A DNA stretch of 44,407 bases, taken from positions 1-44,407 of IMG/VR virus record IMGVR_UViG_3300022701_000269; one strand, given 5' to 3'. Of the stretch, positions 7,977 to 15,929 are shown in pieces. The notes below the pieces were generated by a model. That model saw only the letters and a program-made list of their open reading frames with translations, searched no databases and was not told the origin of the DNA. Every line of letters begins with the position of its first letter. Position 1 is the stretch's first letter. A program made the translations under genes and the position numbers. Origin of the DNA: a virus.

Positions 7977-8606
7977 CTAACTCCTCTTTTGAAGAATTGC
8001 TGTTCGATAGTCAACAGTCTTACGATTTTCAGGCAAATAAAACATAGCATAATCTTTATCTGCCACAAATTCATTCACAGCCTTATAAACTCCAGGAAAG
8101 CCGTTGTTACTATAATCATGAACTATCATTATGCCATAAGGCCTAAGCCATTTATCACAAATAGTCATATCGTTCTTGGCATATTCATACGAGTGATCAC
8201 CGTCAATAAAAGCTAGGTCTATTGGTCTTCCTTCTAATAGGCCTTTCATTCGAATATCTTTTGAATCTGCAACCACAACTCTATGTGTTATCGGCAGATT
8301 TTTCGTTTGTCGTCTACTTTTGTCCGCATTTGACTGTTTAATATCAATAGACACCAACAAACCATCTTTTCCTACGTTAGTGGTCAATGCTTTTCCAAGA
8401 AGCTTTGAGCTAAATCCTTGCCATAGGCCTATTTCAACTACCGTTTTACAGTCAAATCCGCAGATCATAGCCGCAGCAATTATTCCAATCTGCTTTGTCG
8501 CTCCAGACAACTTCCAATCATGCCCAGCAAAAAGCCAAAATAAAGGATACTCAGAATTTTCAACACAGCTTTTATGCGGTTTTTCTATTGTAGTTATCCA
8601 ACTCAT
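7977..8606 (-). CDS. Class I SAM-dependent methyltransferase (Methyltransf_24 type)
   Basis: Motif I is TVVEIGLWQGFSSKLL (about residues 55-70), an acidic residue follows in LLVSIDIK (83-90), and AFIDGDHSYEYAKNDM (132-147) plus IMIVHDYSN (159-167) are hallmarks of small O-methyltransferases often found with glycan genes. It would move a methyl group from S-adenosylmethionine to a sugar or similar acceptor; the substrate is unknown. The ATG at 8606 has AAAAGG upstream and is preferred over a TTG at 8621. The start lies inside the preceding glycosyltransferase gene, whose stop is at 8572, so the genes overlap by 35 bases and are probably coupled. Confidence 0.82.
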   Translation of the reverse strand: MSWITTIEKPHKSCVENSEYPLFWLFAGHDWKLSGATKQIGIIAAAMICGFDCKTVVEIGLWQGFSSKLLGKALTTNVGKDGLLVSIDIKQSNADKSRRQTKNLPITHRVVVADSKDIRMKGLLEGRPIDLAFIDGDHSYEYAKNDMTICDKWLRPYGIMIVHDYSNNGFPGVYKAVNEFVADKDYAMFYLPENRKTVDYRTAILQKRS

Positions 8607-9315
8607 CTTTTGCCTTTTCAATACGTTGCCAGTAATGTTTTAAACTCACTCGTTCAATCGGCGCACAGTTTCCATGATCAGTATTCTTTCGTTTCCAGCG
8701 ATCTGTTCGTGCCAATGTTGTTTCTCGACTCAAATCATTCTTATTCAAAGAACCTGAAATTCTAATAAGCCCAGAACCTAAACGGTAAACATAGGAAGGC
8801 TCAACATCACCCTTGACAATTCCACCAAGAGACTTTAATCCTCGTTCAAGCGAATTATGTTCGTTTCCTCCGGAGCATTCTAAATACTGAAACTTCAGTG
8901 CCACGTCTCGTCGAACAGTCCACGAGGCTTCATATTTGTTTCCGCTTAAATACATCTTGTCTTTTTCGACATTCCATCCCCAGCCATATAACGGTTTCCA
9001 CGCAGGGGCGTCACCTATATTTTCAACTCCTTGTGAAATTGCAAAAGGTAAGTAAAGATCATCATCATCCCAGGTTCGAATAAATTCACCACGAGCAGCA
9101 CCAATTAATCTATTTCTACAGTCTCCAAGAGTCTCATAATAAGGTTCATTAAGAACAAGAACATTCGAATACTCACACACAATCGGTACTGGATGATTAT
9201 TAAGGATAATTAATTCTTTTTCAGGATAATCCTGAGCCAAGAAGCAAGACACAGCCTCTGTCAAAAACTTATATCTACCATATGTTGCCGTAAGACAGCT
9301 AACGAAAGGACTCAT
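8572..9315 (-). CDS. GT2-family glycosyltransferase (247 aa)
   Basis: The N-terminus carries the GT-A start FVSCLTATYGRYKFLTEAV and LAQDYPEKELIILNN. The metal/nucleotide-binding DXD motif is TWDDDD (81-86). The GDCRNRLIGAARGEFI segment before it is typical of family 2. It would transfer a sugar from a nucleotide-sugar donor; the acceptor is unknown. Only weak SD-like purines precede the ATG at 9315, which overlaps the previous stop by 4 bases, so coupling probably drives translation. With the second glycosyltransferase at 9511 it forms a phage glycosylation cassette. Confidence 0.88.
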   Translation of the reverse strand: MSPFVSCLTATYGRYKFLTEAVSCFLAQDYPEKELIILNNHPVPIVCEYSNVLVLNEPYYETLGDCRNRLIGAARGEFIRTWDDDDLYLPFAISQGVENIGDAPAWKPLYGWGWNVEKDKMYLSGNKYEASWTVRRDVALKFQYLECSGGNEHNSLERGLKSLGGIVKGDVEPSYVYRLGSGLIRISGSLNKNDLSRETTLARTDRWKRKNTDHGNCAPIERVSLKHYWQRIEKAKDELDNYNRKTA

Positions 9316-9539
9316 ATTTCTTCTTTCTCTTTACTATAATAATAATTAAGTCGATCCGTCATTTTCTTTGCCATCGCCATTGCAACTCGCATATTCATTT
9401 TAACTTGCTCATTATTAGTCAACCTATAACTTTCCCTTAACACACCGCATATTGTCCCAGGAAATGTCTTTCGTTCAATAAGTTCTAACGAAACAGGCCT
9501 TACCTGCTCTTTAACTAAGTTTTTGTTCCAGGGCGGCAA
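9312..9539 (-). CDS. Small basic helical protein between two glycosyltransferases (about 75 aa)
   Basis: Unrecognised. The reading frame runs upstream to 9608 with ATG codons at 9608 and 9563, but neither has an SD. A TTG at 9539 has GGGAGAG seven bases upstream and is preferred, giving a 28-base overlap with the preceding gene. The product has a PGTICGVLRE segment and a Met/Lys-rich helix. It is conserved in frame and tightly packed between both glycosyltransferases, so it may assist them. Confidence 0.6.
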   Translation of the reverse strand: MPPWNKNLVKEQVRPVSLELIERKTFPGTICGVLRESYRLTNNEQVKMNMRVAMAMAKKMTDRLNYYYSKEKEEI

Positions 9540-10296
9540 CTTTTTCTCTCCCAAAATGCTCATACAACACTGATTTATCCATTTCAAGTTCATTAAACCC
9601 AAGCACAAAATTTCTAATCCGATCTTGTAATACCAGTGGATACTTTACTGCCTCTCCTTCTGGTCTAAATCTGTGTACCCATTTAAGAAAAGGAAGACTT
9701 AAAACTGCTCTTCCATTTTTTCTATACTTCTCATGAATAACTCCTTCAACACCAGCAAAACCTCTGATTCCATCAGCAAATCTAAGCCAGGAGTCTTTTC
9801 GACAACCAAACAGTCCACATCCCATCAGCTCAATTTCAATTTCATTCTTAATCAGCTCCGGTGGTGTCAACTCTCCCCATGTTCCCCACATCTCTGCGCG
9901 CCACTCATTATTATAATACCTAACCGCATTTTCAAGCGAAGACATAACAAGAGGACCGTGAATTAAATTCTTGGCTTTGTCCCAATTTTCAGCTAACCAA
10001 AACTTAAGTTTCTTAATCGCTCCTGGCCAAAGCAACACATGACTATCAATAACCAACACAAATGGATTTTCTGCCAAATCAAAAATCTTATTCCTAACAG
10101 GTCCTGTGCCATTAACCTTATTCCAAAGCTCATATCTAACCTTACAATCTCTACAAACTTTCTTAACAGCCTCGCCTCCAAGATTATCCACAACGAGAAT
10201 TTCAACATCATCTACATCTTGATACATGCGCAAACTTTGCAACGTGAACCACAGCTCACAAGAATTAGCATATGTCGGCATTCCGATAGTAATCAT
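9511..10296 (-). CDS. Glycosyltransferase resembling polypeptide GalNAc-transferases (261 aa)
   Basis: The GT-A fold begins with ITIGMPTYANSCELW and VEILVVDNLGG. The metal site reads VIDSHVLLWPGAIKKL, with D84-S85-H86, the DXH form typical of polypeptide GalNAc-transferases (GT27) and unlike the usual DXD. A later GFAGVEGVIHEKYRKNG (179-195) and LKWVHRF (204-210) parallel their acceptor-side motif and late His. No lectin domain is present. The substrate is unknown, but the Thr/Ser-rich fibre two genes upstream is an obvious candidate acceptor. GGTAGGTAA precedes the ATG. Confidence 0.8.
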   Translation of the reverse strand: MITIGMPTYANSCELWFTLQSLRMYQDVDDVEILVVDNLGGEAVKKVCRDCKVRYELWNKVNGTGPVRNKIFDLAENPFVLVIDSHVLLWPGAIKKLKFWLAENWDKAKNLIHGPLVMSSLENAVRYYNNEWRAEMWGTWGELTPPELIKNEIEIELMGCGLFGCRKDSWLRFADGIRGFAGVEGVIHEKYRKNGRAVLSLPFLKWVHRFRPEGEAVKYPLVLQDRIRNFVLGFNELEMDKSVLYEHFGREKVAALEQKLS

Positions 10297-10312
10297 TTAT
10301 GTTACCTACCCA

Positions 10313-10329
10313 TGTTCAATTATTGAACA
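10313..10329. promoter_or_regulatory. Dispersed palindrome copy (TGTTCAATTATTGAACA)
   Basis: Fully symmetric copy overlapping the stop codon of the 63-aa gene and lying before the glycosyltransferase. One of 21 copies. Confidence 0.85.
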
Positions 10330-10511
10330 ACCACTACAAAATCGTGAAAACAACTATCGTCTTTTCCTGTCTTAGGCCAGACAATTCGAAATTCCATACC
10401 CTCGTAAATTGTCGCAACAGTAGCTTGCGGACCGTGTGCTTTGCAAAGACCAAAATCGGTGTCTGAGTCTCTTTCCCAACAGCGACAAATTTCACATCTT
10501 CTTTCATTCAT
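10320..10511 (-). CDS. Small Cys-rich, probably metal-binding protein (63 aa)
   Basis: The N-terminus has CEICRCW (residues 6-12) and a later C-K-A-H (about 23-26), with another Cys/His pair near residue 54 (CFHDF). This spacing suggests a bound zinc ion or iron. The beta-rich C-terminal half ends in FVVVVQ. CGGAGGAAG precedes the ATG at 10511. The role is unknown. Its place between the Thr-rich fibre and the glycosyltransferases suggests a structural or fibre-assembly part. Confidence 0.65.
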   Translation of the reverse strand: MNERRCEICRCWERDSDTDFGLCKAHGPQATVATIYEGMEFRIVWPKTGKDDSCFHDFVVVVQ

Positions 10512-10527
10512 TTGTACTTCCTCCGTG

Positions 10528-12078
10528 TTAAGTTATACGATATTTTATGGTTGAATCAATTGCACGATAAAGTGTAGTTGAATTAATTATTCTTAATTCG
10601 TATTTAAAATTGTCAGCAGGAGCTGACGTAGTTGTAGTCGTAGTCGTAGTCGTAGTTGTACTCGTAGTTGTCGTTGTCGTGGTTGAAGTGGATGTTGTCG
10701 TCGAAGTAGAAGTAGTTGTACTCGTACTTGTAGTAGTAGTTGTACTTGTTGAGGTTGTAGTAGTAGAGGTCGTGGTTGTTGAAGTAGAAGTTGTAGTAGA
10801 AGTCGTGCTCGTAGTTGACGTTGTAGAAGTAGTCGTTGTAGTAGTTGAGGTAGTTGTAGTAGTAGGCGCTACAGTAGTAGTTGTAGTTGTAGTTGGAGCT
10901 GCTGTTGTTGTAGTTGTAGAAGTTGTAGTCGTAGTAGTAGTTGTAGTAGTACTTGTCGTACTCGTAGTAGTACTGGTTGTCGATGTTGTACTGGTTGTAG
11001 TACTAGTAGTAGTTGTAGAAGTTGTGGTCGAGGTTGTAGTAGTTGTAGAAGTCGTGGAAGTAGATGTAGTAGTGGATGTAGTAGATGTGGAAGTAGTCGA
11101 CGTTGTAGTTGTAGTTGAGGTTGTAGTTGTGGTTGTGGAAGTAGACGTGGTCGTACTCGTTGTAGTTGTACTCGTAGTGCTCGTAGTGCTCGTTGTCGAA
11201 GTAGTGGTCGAAGTAGTCGAGGTAGACGTGGTCGTACTTCCCGCAGCTCCCGACGGAAAACTGTAGATAGTCGGCGCATATGGCTGAAGCATGCCGTAGG
11301 GGTCGTCGTAAAGGAGGGCTACTTGGTCTTCAGTGTATCCTGTGAGCGTTATTAAAAAAGACGATACTGTGCCACCCCACTCATCCTCTGCAAGGATGGT
11401 TTGCTCTGCAAGCCCTAAGTTTGATCCCATGGTATTAGGATTTACAGACCCCGAAAGTGACGTTGTAATGTCAAAAGCATCATCTAAACAAACTGCGAGC
11501 GTAGTACCATCCCATGTTGCACCAAGTTGTCGAACGACACTATCCGGCGTGAGCGTAGAGTTGCTTTCCAAACTCGTATCTAGAAAAGAATCACTGTTAA
11601 CCTCAACTTGAATAGTATTCGGGGAGGTTTTATATTTTAAACCAAACCCGTTGCCGGAACCACCATATTCCGCGATGCCAAGGGGACCACCATCATCAGA
11701 CGTAAACGTTGTTCTCACTAACGATGTAAAGCCTGAAAATGCTGTCGTGTATGGCGAAAAACCGTTTCCGTGTGTTTGTCCCGTAGGTCTTACTAAATAA
11801 CTATCGCCTAAATTTTGGCTGTTATCAAAATATAAACCCAAGCCCTCTGGCATGGTTGCCCAGGAAGGACCTATAGAAGCGTCTATTTCCCACGTATCTG
11901 CTGCCCACCCAAGGTTGTAAAGCGTTAAGCCCGTCCCTTCCCAAAGAGGAAGAAACACCATAGGTGCAATGGCTCCCAAACGCTTCTCAAAATAATCCTG
12001 TACCCCTGCCCGGACAATCTTCACCGGCCCCCATTGACGAGGTTTCTGCTTCCAGCGTCGGCGAAGGAAAATACTCAT
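10528..12078 (-). CDS. LamG-like fibre protein with a ~210-residue Thr/Ser mucin-like tract
   Basis: Residues about 35-270 resemble a concanavalin/LamG-type jelly roll (FLPLWEGTGLTLYN; LLYDDPYGMLQP near the end is frequent in such phage proteins). Residues about 277-485 are nearly pure Thr and Ser, with two short breaks carrying Ala-Pro (AAPTT, VAPTT). A 30-residue C-terminal cap follows (FKYELRI). The tract resembles a mucin stalk and is a dense O-glycosylation target. Codons are built on trinucleotide steps, so length variation by slippage or recombination is likely. The ATG overlaps the previous stop. A head fibre or tail appendage is inferred. Confidence 0.78.
   Translation of the reverse strand: MSIFLRRRWKQKPRQWGPVKIVRAGVQDYFEKRLGAIAPMVFLPLWEGTGLTLYNLGWAADTWEIDASIGPSWATMPEGLGLYFDNSQNLGDSYLVRPTGQTHGNGFSPYTTAFSGFTSLVRTTFTSDDGGPLGIAEYGGSGNGFGLKYKTSPNTIQVEVNSDSFLDTSLESNSTLTPDSVVRQLGATWDGTTLAVCLDDAFDITTSLSGSVNPNTMGSNLGLAEQTILAEDEWGGTVSSFLITLTGYTEDQVALLYDDPYGMLQPYAPTIYSFPSGAAGSTTTSTSTTSTTTSTTSTTSTTSTTTTSTTTSTSTTTTTTSTTTTTSTTSTSTTSTTTSTSTTSTTTTTSTTTSTTTTSTTTSTTSTTSTTTSTTSTTTTTTTTTTSTTTTTAAPTTTTTTTVAPTTTTTSTTTTTTSTTSTTSTTSTTTSTSTTTTSTTTTSTSTTTTTSTSTTTSTSTTTSTSTTTTTTTSTTTTTTTTTTTSAPADNFKYELRIINSTTLYRAIDSTIKYRIT
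10620..11250. repeat. Low-complexity trinucleotide tract coding Thr/Ser
   Basis: About 630 bp read as GTAGTTGTAGTCGTAG-type steps on the plus strand, coding Thr and Ser on the minus strand. All four Thr codons are used, so selection acts on the protein, not on one DNA unit. The assembled length may be wrong, because short reads collapse such tracts. Confidence 0.9.
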
Positions 12079-12518
12079 TATTGGACTTCCAGCAGTTTGG
12101 GATACGCCATCAAGGTACAGTCAACAATATCATAATCAACAGCGTTGACAGCCAGCTTTGTGTACTGGGCAGTGAGAACAAATATGCCAGCGTCGTAGTA
12201 GTAATCATCGGTCGTGCTGATAGCATCACCAACCGTGTGGCTGTATCGATACCGGGTATAATTTGTCCCGTCTTCGGATTCAGAATACCAAATCTGAGCA
12301 CCGCCTTCTGTCGCTGGCGCATCATCCACAAATAAAATCAGATTTAAATAATCAGCCCCTTGAGCATTCTCAGACCCACCATCATATGTGTTGTCAATAA
12401 CGGTAGGCGTGCCACCCGTATACGACCCGTCATTAGGATCATAGCTTGCGTCCAGGCTCGACGAGTTGTCTTGTGCAGTAATCGCCGCTCGGCTCTTGAC
12501 TAAAATTTCATTCGCCAT
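12078..12518 (-). CDS. Probable virion structural protein (146 aa)
   Basis: Acidic, Asp/Tyr/Thr-rich, beta-type protein without a membrane segment. Stretches such as NLILFVDDAP and ENGTNYTRYRY-like Tyr-rich strands fit phage head-decoration or fibre-attachment proteins. AGGAGCG precedes the ATG at 12518, and its TAA overlaps the ATG of the fibre gene (TAATG), so the two are likely made together. The family was not recognised. Confidence 0.7.
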   Translation of the reverse strand: MANEILVKSRAAITAQDNSSSLDASYDPNDGSYTGGTPTVIDNTYDGGSENAQGADYLNLILFVDDAPATEGGAQIWYSESEDGTNYTRYRYSHTVGDAISTTDDYYYDAGIFVLTAQYTKLAVNAVDYDIVDCTLMAYPKLLEVQ

Positions 12519-12519
12519 T

Positions 12520-12846
12520 TTACGCTCCTATCAGACCAGCGGACTTGTAGGCCGTTGCCAAATTATGGAAGGCATCGCCAGTGATTATAACATACTCAAT
12601 GTCACTTTCACCGACCGCCGTATCGCTGTCGATATCTGCCCCAATCGTAGAATTAGTGGCTACAATACGAGCCATGTCTTCGGTCTTTACCTGCCCTGCC
12701 CACAACGCCTTTGCCAAGAGTAAATCATCGGCGTCTGGTGTCTCTTGGTCAAACACAGCCGCTGCTTTTTGATGCATATACCAGTAGCACCGATCCTGGA
12801 ATGATTTGTCTTTTGTTTTCGCAATTCTTTTAAATGCGTCAGCCAT
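12520..12846 (-). CDS. Small conserved phage protein (108 aa), probable virion component
   Basis: The helical N-terminal half (KDRCYWYMHQKAA-like segment, LLLAKALWAGQV) is followed by MARIVATNSTIG and SDIEYVIITGDAFHNLA. This pattern recalls a small protein common among marine and freshwater podo- and siphophages (the vltN-ti...DsDieF type), of unknown role. AAGGAGAAAAAC precedes the ATG. It lies in the run of four small genes after TerL. Confidence 0.7.
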   Translation of the reverse strand: MADAFKRIAKTKDKSFQDRCYWYMHQKAAAVFDQETPDADDLLLAKALWAGQVKTEDMARIVATNSTIGADIDSDTAVGESDIEYVIITGDAFHNLATAYKSAGLIGA

Positions 12847-12856
12847 GTTTTTCTCC

Positions 12857-13114
12857 TTATTTTATTTCTTTCTCAAAGTAACAAACCTTACCATTTTTAA
12901 TTCGTTCCCAGGACCCCAGTAAATAACCAGCATCTTTCAAAACCCGCTGCACTTCCCTGGCGTCGGTCAGTGTAAACCGTCCCGATAGTCCTTTAATATG
13001 TACCGCATCTCCGTCGATGCAAAGCGTGGCGGACCAGGCATAGGGATCGCCAAATTTCTCATGTCCTGGCCCTCCGCGTATAATCTTTGTAATCGGTTCA
13101 AGGGTTACTCCCAT
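12857..13114 (-). CDS. Small protein, unknown (85 aa)
   Basis: Alpha/beta protein with DGDAVHIKGLSGRFTL followed by a helix, TDAREVQRVLKDAGY. The frame extends upstream to 13171, but that part overlaps the preceding gene; the ATG at 13114, three bases after the previous stop, is the natural start even though its SD is weak (GAGATGG). No family was recognised. It is in the block between terminase and fibre. Confidence 0.65.
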   Translation of the reverse strand: MGVTLEPITKIIRGGPGHEKFGDPYAWSATLCIDGDAVHIKGLSGRFTLTDAREVQRVLKDAGYLLGSWERIKNGKVCYFEKEIK

Positions 13115-13119
13115 TAAAT

Positions 13120-13434
13120 TTAAACCATCTCGAAAATAACAACAATACTCGCAAGTGTATCCTTGGTCCATTCACTCACGTCAAAATATGGATGAATCCA
13201 TTTCGGAGGATTAAAAACATACCTCTCACCCTTGGCTGTCAACACGCCAGTATGAATAATCGCTGCTCCGTCAAGCGCACCTTCTCTAATAATAACCACA
13301 TCATTTGCAGCGCTTGCCACAATCGTAATAGCTGAAACAAGCATCCCCGAGAATCCATCATCCGCATAATCCCAGTCAGCGTCCAACGCTGTAACTTCAT
13401 GAAATCTACCATTTGTTGTTGTTGTCGTAGCCAT
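13120..13434 (-). CDS. Small beta-rich virion-type protein (104 aa)
   Basis: It begins with poly-Thr (MATTTTTNGRF), then beta strands with Val/Ile/Ala repeats (GMLVSAITIVASAANDVVIIREG), ending in ASIVVIFEMV. Proteins like this are frequent in podovirus structural modules, but their function is unclear. AAGGAAGGAT upstream of the ATG lies inside the end of the TerL gene. Confidence 0.68.
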   Translation of the reverse strand: MATTTTTNGRFHEVTALDADWDYADDGFSGMLVSAITIVASAANDVVIIREGALDGAAIIHTGVLTAKGERYVFNPPKWIHPYFDVSEWTKDTLASIVVIFEMV

Positions 13435-13435
13435 G

Positions 13436-15388
13436 TTATAATCCTTCCTTCCAGTCTTTGTTCAAATTTTGAACATCCGAAGATAAATTATTATCTCTTC
13501 TCATCTGTTGTGCCGTAGCCCAACAACGAGATTGAATATCCTGTGGCTCAGAATCATTACGAAAGTCCTCGATGTGAAAGACATTGTCAGGGAGTCCGTC
13601 AGCACGCCTAATAACCGGAGGTTTATATTCACCTCCAGGCATGATTTCATCCGCAGCAAGAGCCATGCCCCAGGCCATGACCTCATCATCGTGAGCACCG
13701 CCAGCGGCCTCAGGTCGATTGGCCGAAGAGTAAGTAAACGAAGTCATTTCTCCAACGCAACGTGTGTCTACCCAGCCGACGGACTCATTAAGCCAGCGTT
13801 TGACACAACCGACAAGCTTACGACGAGACGATGAAGTCGTGCGCCAACCCTTTTGGTGAAAGATACACTCGCGTGCCGAGTCATACTGAGGCATCATAAA
13901 AAGATTAGTCATGCCCCATTCGACACAAAGATCAAATGTCGAAAGTCCCGGACCAATGGTTTCTATGACCCACCAAGGAGTAGTTTCAGGATTGACTTTA
14001 GTTTCCATAAGCCACTGGTTAATCCACATAATCATCTTGGCAAGAACAACTTCATCTGCACGAGTATAAAGTGTAAAGGAGCAGGATTTAGTTTCCCGAC
14101 AGAGCGCTTTGATTACTGCATAGTCTCCTTCCTCCCGACCTTCGACTACGTCAACACCAATGATTTCTGTTGTTCGCTTAGTCGGAACAGAGTAAACAAT
14201 CAGAAGCGATTCAAGATCCCTTGGCGAATCGGAGAGCTTTTCAAATTTCTCCGACCCAAATTGATATTCCCAAAGCTCCTGGGGCTTTTTCTCGCTGCGC
14301 AGAAGTGTCATCATGCGGCTTGCCGCAGCACCTACAAACACAGGAGAACCTGCTCCAATGTAATCAATGTCAAGTTCCTGAGCAATAGTTTTCGCATCAC
14401 GTCTCTGGCATTCTTTGTCATACCAAGGCGAGCGTAGCCAAGCCTTTTCACCTTTCCAACTGAGCCAATTAGCGGCCTTACCGTCAGTCATATCCGGAGG
14501 TTTCGGCCAAGGACAGTAAAGGCCTTCGCCCTTAAGTGGGTGAAGACTCCAGTGAATCGTAAGTTTCTTCGTCTTTCCGTCGGAGATCGTATTAAAATAC
14601 TGCCCAAATGCACCAAAAGGCGTACTTACTGGCATACGACATGGAGTCGCATCTGCGGTAGCCGTCCAAGCAGCCGTGTCCGTATCTTTCCATTTGGCAA
14701 ACTCATCCATGAAAATTGAACGATAGCGACCACCAGTTGAAAAGTTCGCGTTATTTGACTCCCCGGTTATAGACGAGAATGACTCAGGATTAATCAACTT
14801 CATATAATTATCATGCTTCTTTTTATTAAATCCCTGAGGCAGCAACCAAGGCGGCATTCGATAAAGCAGATAACGAAATTTTTCAAACAGCGTCCGCATG
14901 TCGCCCTTTTTGTCAACATAATCTTGAATACGACTCCCGAGCAAGAAGTCATATCCACCCTCAGGCTTAAGCCAGAACCATGCAAAGACAGCTATGCCTA
15001 TCCAACTTGCTCCCATATCACGAGACTTCTCATCGGCAAGGTCTTCTCCTCGCTCAATATGATCACACTTCGTGAGAATCATAAGATCTTGATAAGGATA
15101 AGTTGTAAAAGGCCTGTGATGTCTGGGTCTGCGACGAACGTCAAGAGTATAAAAGAAAGCATTAAATGCAAAGAGGGGATCTGAGTGAAAAAGCTTTTTG
15201 ACTTTAGCCCGATAGAGACTGTCCGTTTTGCATCTGCGATTAATCTTCAGACGCCATCGTAAGTTTTCTTCATAGTCTTTCGGATAAGGCGAAAGCAGTG
15301 ATTTCCCAGTGGCAAGATAATAACTCATTATCTGGTCAAGATTGTCAACTGTCCACTCGGGAGTGACCCCGGACGAGCCGTTGTTCAT
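13436..15388 (-). CDS. terL: Terminase large subunit (ATPase-nuclease)
   Basis: Packaging motor. The adenosine-binding P-loop variant is KSRDMGAS (residues 121-128), Walker B is IFMDE (225-229), and the RNase H-like nuclease has D413 in GVDVVEG and HDDE near residue 563. The start is uncertain. The ATG at 15388 lies inside a TGTTC palindrome with no close SD. The frame also allows GTG at 15415 (AAGGAG four bases upstream) and TTG at 15436, both overlapping TerS. Its 3' end also carries a palindrome copy (13459-13475). The full length of about 650 aa is on the large side of the family. Confidence 0.93.
   Translation of the reverse strand: MNNGSSGVTPEWTVDNLDQIMSYYLATGKSLLSPYPKDYEENLRWRLKINRRCKTDSLYRAKVKKLFHSDPLFAFNAFFYTLDVRRRPRHHRPFTTYPYQDLMILTKCDHIERGEDLADEKSRDMGASWIGIAVFAWFWLKPEGGYDFLLGSRIQDYVDKKGDMRTLFEKFRYLLYRMPPWLLPQGFNKKKHDNYMKLINPESFSSITGESNNANFSTGGRYRSIFMDEFAKWKDTDTAAWTATADATPCRMPVSTPFGAFGQYFNTISDGKTKKLTIHWSLHPLKGEGLYCPWPKPPDMTDGKAANWLSWKGEKAWLRSPWYDKECQRRDAKTIAQELDIDYIGAGSPVFVGAAASRMMTLLRSEKKPQELWEYQFGSEKFEKLSDSPRDLESLLIVYSVPTKRTTEIIGVDVVEGREEGDYAVIKALCRETKSCSFTLYTRADEVVLAKMIMWINQWLMETKVNPETTPWWVIETIGPGLSTFDLCVEWGMTNLFMMPQYDSARECIFHQKGWRTTSSSRRKLVGCVKRWLNESVGWVDTRCVGEMTSFTYSSANRPEAAGGAHDDEVMAWGMALAADEIMPGGEYKPPVIRRADGLPDNVFHIEDFRNDSEPQDIQSRCWATAQQMRRDNNLSSDVQNLNKDWKEGL
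13459..13475. promoter_or_regulatory. Dispersed palindrome copy (TGTTCAAATTTTGAACA)
   Basis: Fully symmetric copy inside the last codons of TerL (DVQNLN), 22 bp before its stop and just ahead of the next start. It is the only copy wholly inside coding sequence. One of 21 copies. Confidence 0.85.
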
Positions 15389-15398
15389 TTTTTGAACA
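15382..15398. promoter_or_regulatory. Dispersed palindrome copy over the TerL start (TGTTCATTTTTTGAACA)
   Basis: Abuts the TerS stop at 15399 and contains the ATG at 15388. One of 21 copies. Confidence 0.85.
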
Positions 15399-15911
15399 TC
15401 ATGAGTAAGCGCCACAAGGCTCCTTAGTGAGTTCAATTAACTCATCTCGAATTTCATCCTCCGAAAGATGTTCTACTTCTTTCTGAGACACGTTATTATC
15501 AATCTTAATTAAAGTTGTATTACCTCCGGTTTTGCGTATCCCTGCCATGCCAAGAACTTCGAGCGCAGTCGAATTACGCAAACGCCTCATTTCCATGTTC
15601 ATTGGAGTTTCATTAAGGTCTTCGTCCAGAATTTCTAACGCCGACTCAGTCATAACCTTAAGATCTTTGGCAAGGTCATGTCCGATTGTTAAATCAAACT
15701 GTTCTTCGAGCCGTGCTACTTCCGCTTGAAACATCGGAGATCCCATGATACGGCTAATTTGCCCCGGAGTCATATGAAAAATTTCACTGAGCTCCGTTGG
15801 CCTTCTATTGCCCAGGGCTACTGCCCGAGCCATACCACGATGATGTGGCCGCAGATGCTCAATATGTGGACTTAGTCCTACTCCGTTTGGTCCTTGTTGA
15901 AATCGTCCCAT
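15399..15911 (-). CDS. terS: Terminase small subunit
   Basis: 170 residues. Residues about 27-60 form a helix-turn-helix (ARAVALGNRRPTELSEIF, MTPGQISRIMGSP), followed by a helical oligomerisation region and an acidic C-terminal tail. This is the layout of small terminase subunits, which recognise phage DNA and recruit TerL. It sits directly upstream of TerL. AGGAAT precedes the ATG at 15911. Confidence 0.85.
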   Translation of the reverse strand: MGRFQQGPNGVGLSPHIEHLRPHHRGMARAVALGNRRPTELSEIFHMTPGQISRIMGSPMFQAEVARLEEQFDLTIGHDLAKDLKVMTESALEILDEDLNETPMNMEMRRLRNSTALEVLGMAGIRKTGGNTTLIKIDNNVSQKEVEHLSEDEIRDELIELTKEPCGAYS

Positions 15912-15929
15912 GACAAGTATTCCTATTGG

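Noticed and set aside
10620-11250. Possible CRISPR array or diversity-generating template
   Set aside because: No constant repeat-spacer structure; it codes Thr/Ser in frame and no reverse transcriptase is present.
10610-11266. 218-aa plus-strand frame, almost all Val
   Set aside because: It is the reverse reading of the Thr/Ser tract of the fibre gene; it has no SD and no plausible protein character.
13853-14437. 194-aa plus-strand frame
   Set aside because: Antisense shadow of TerL; Cys/Arg/Lys-rich nonsense composition.
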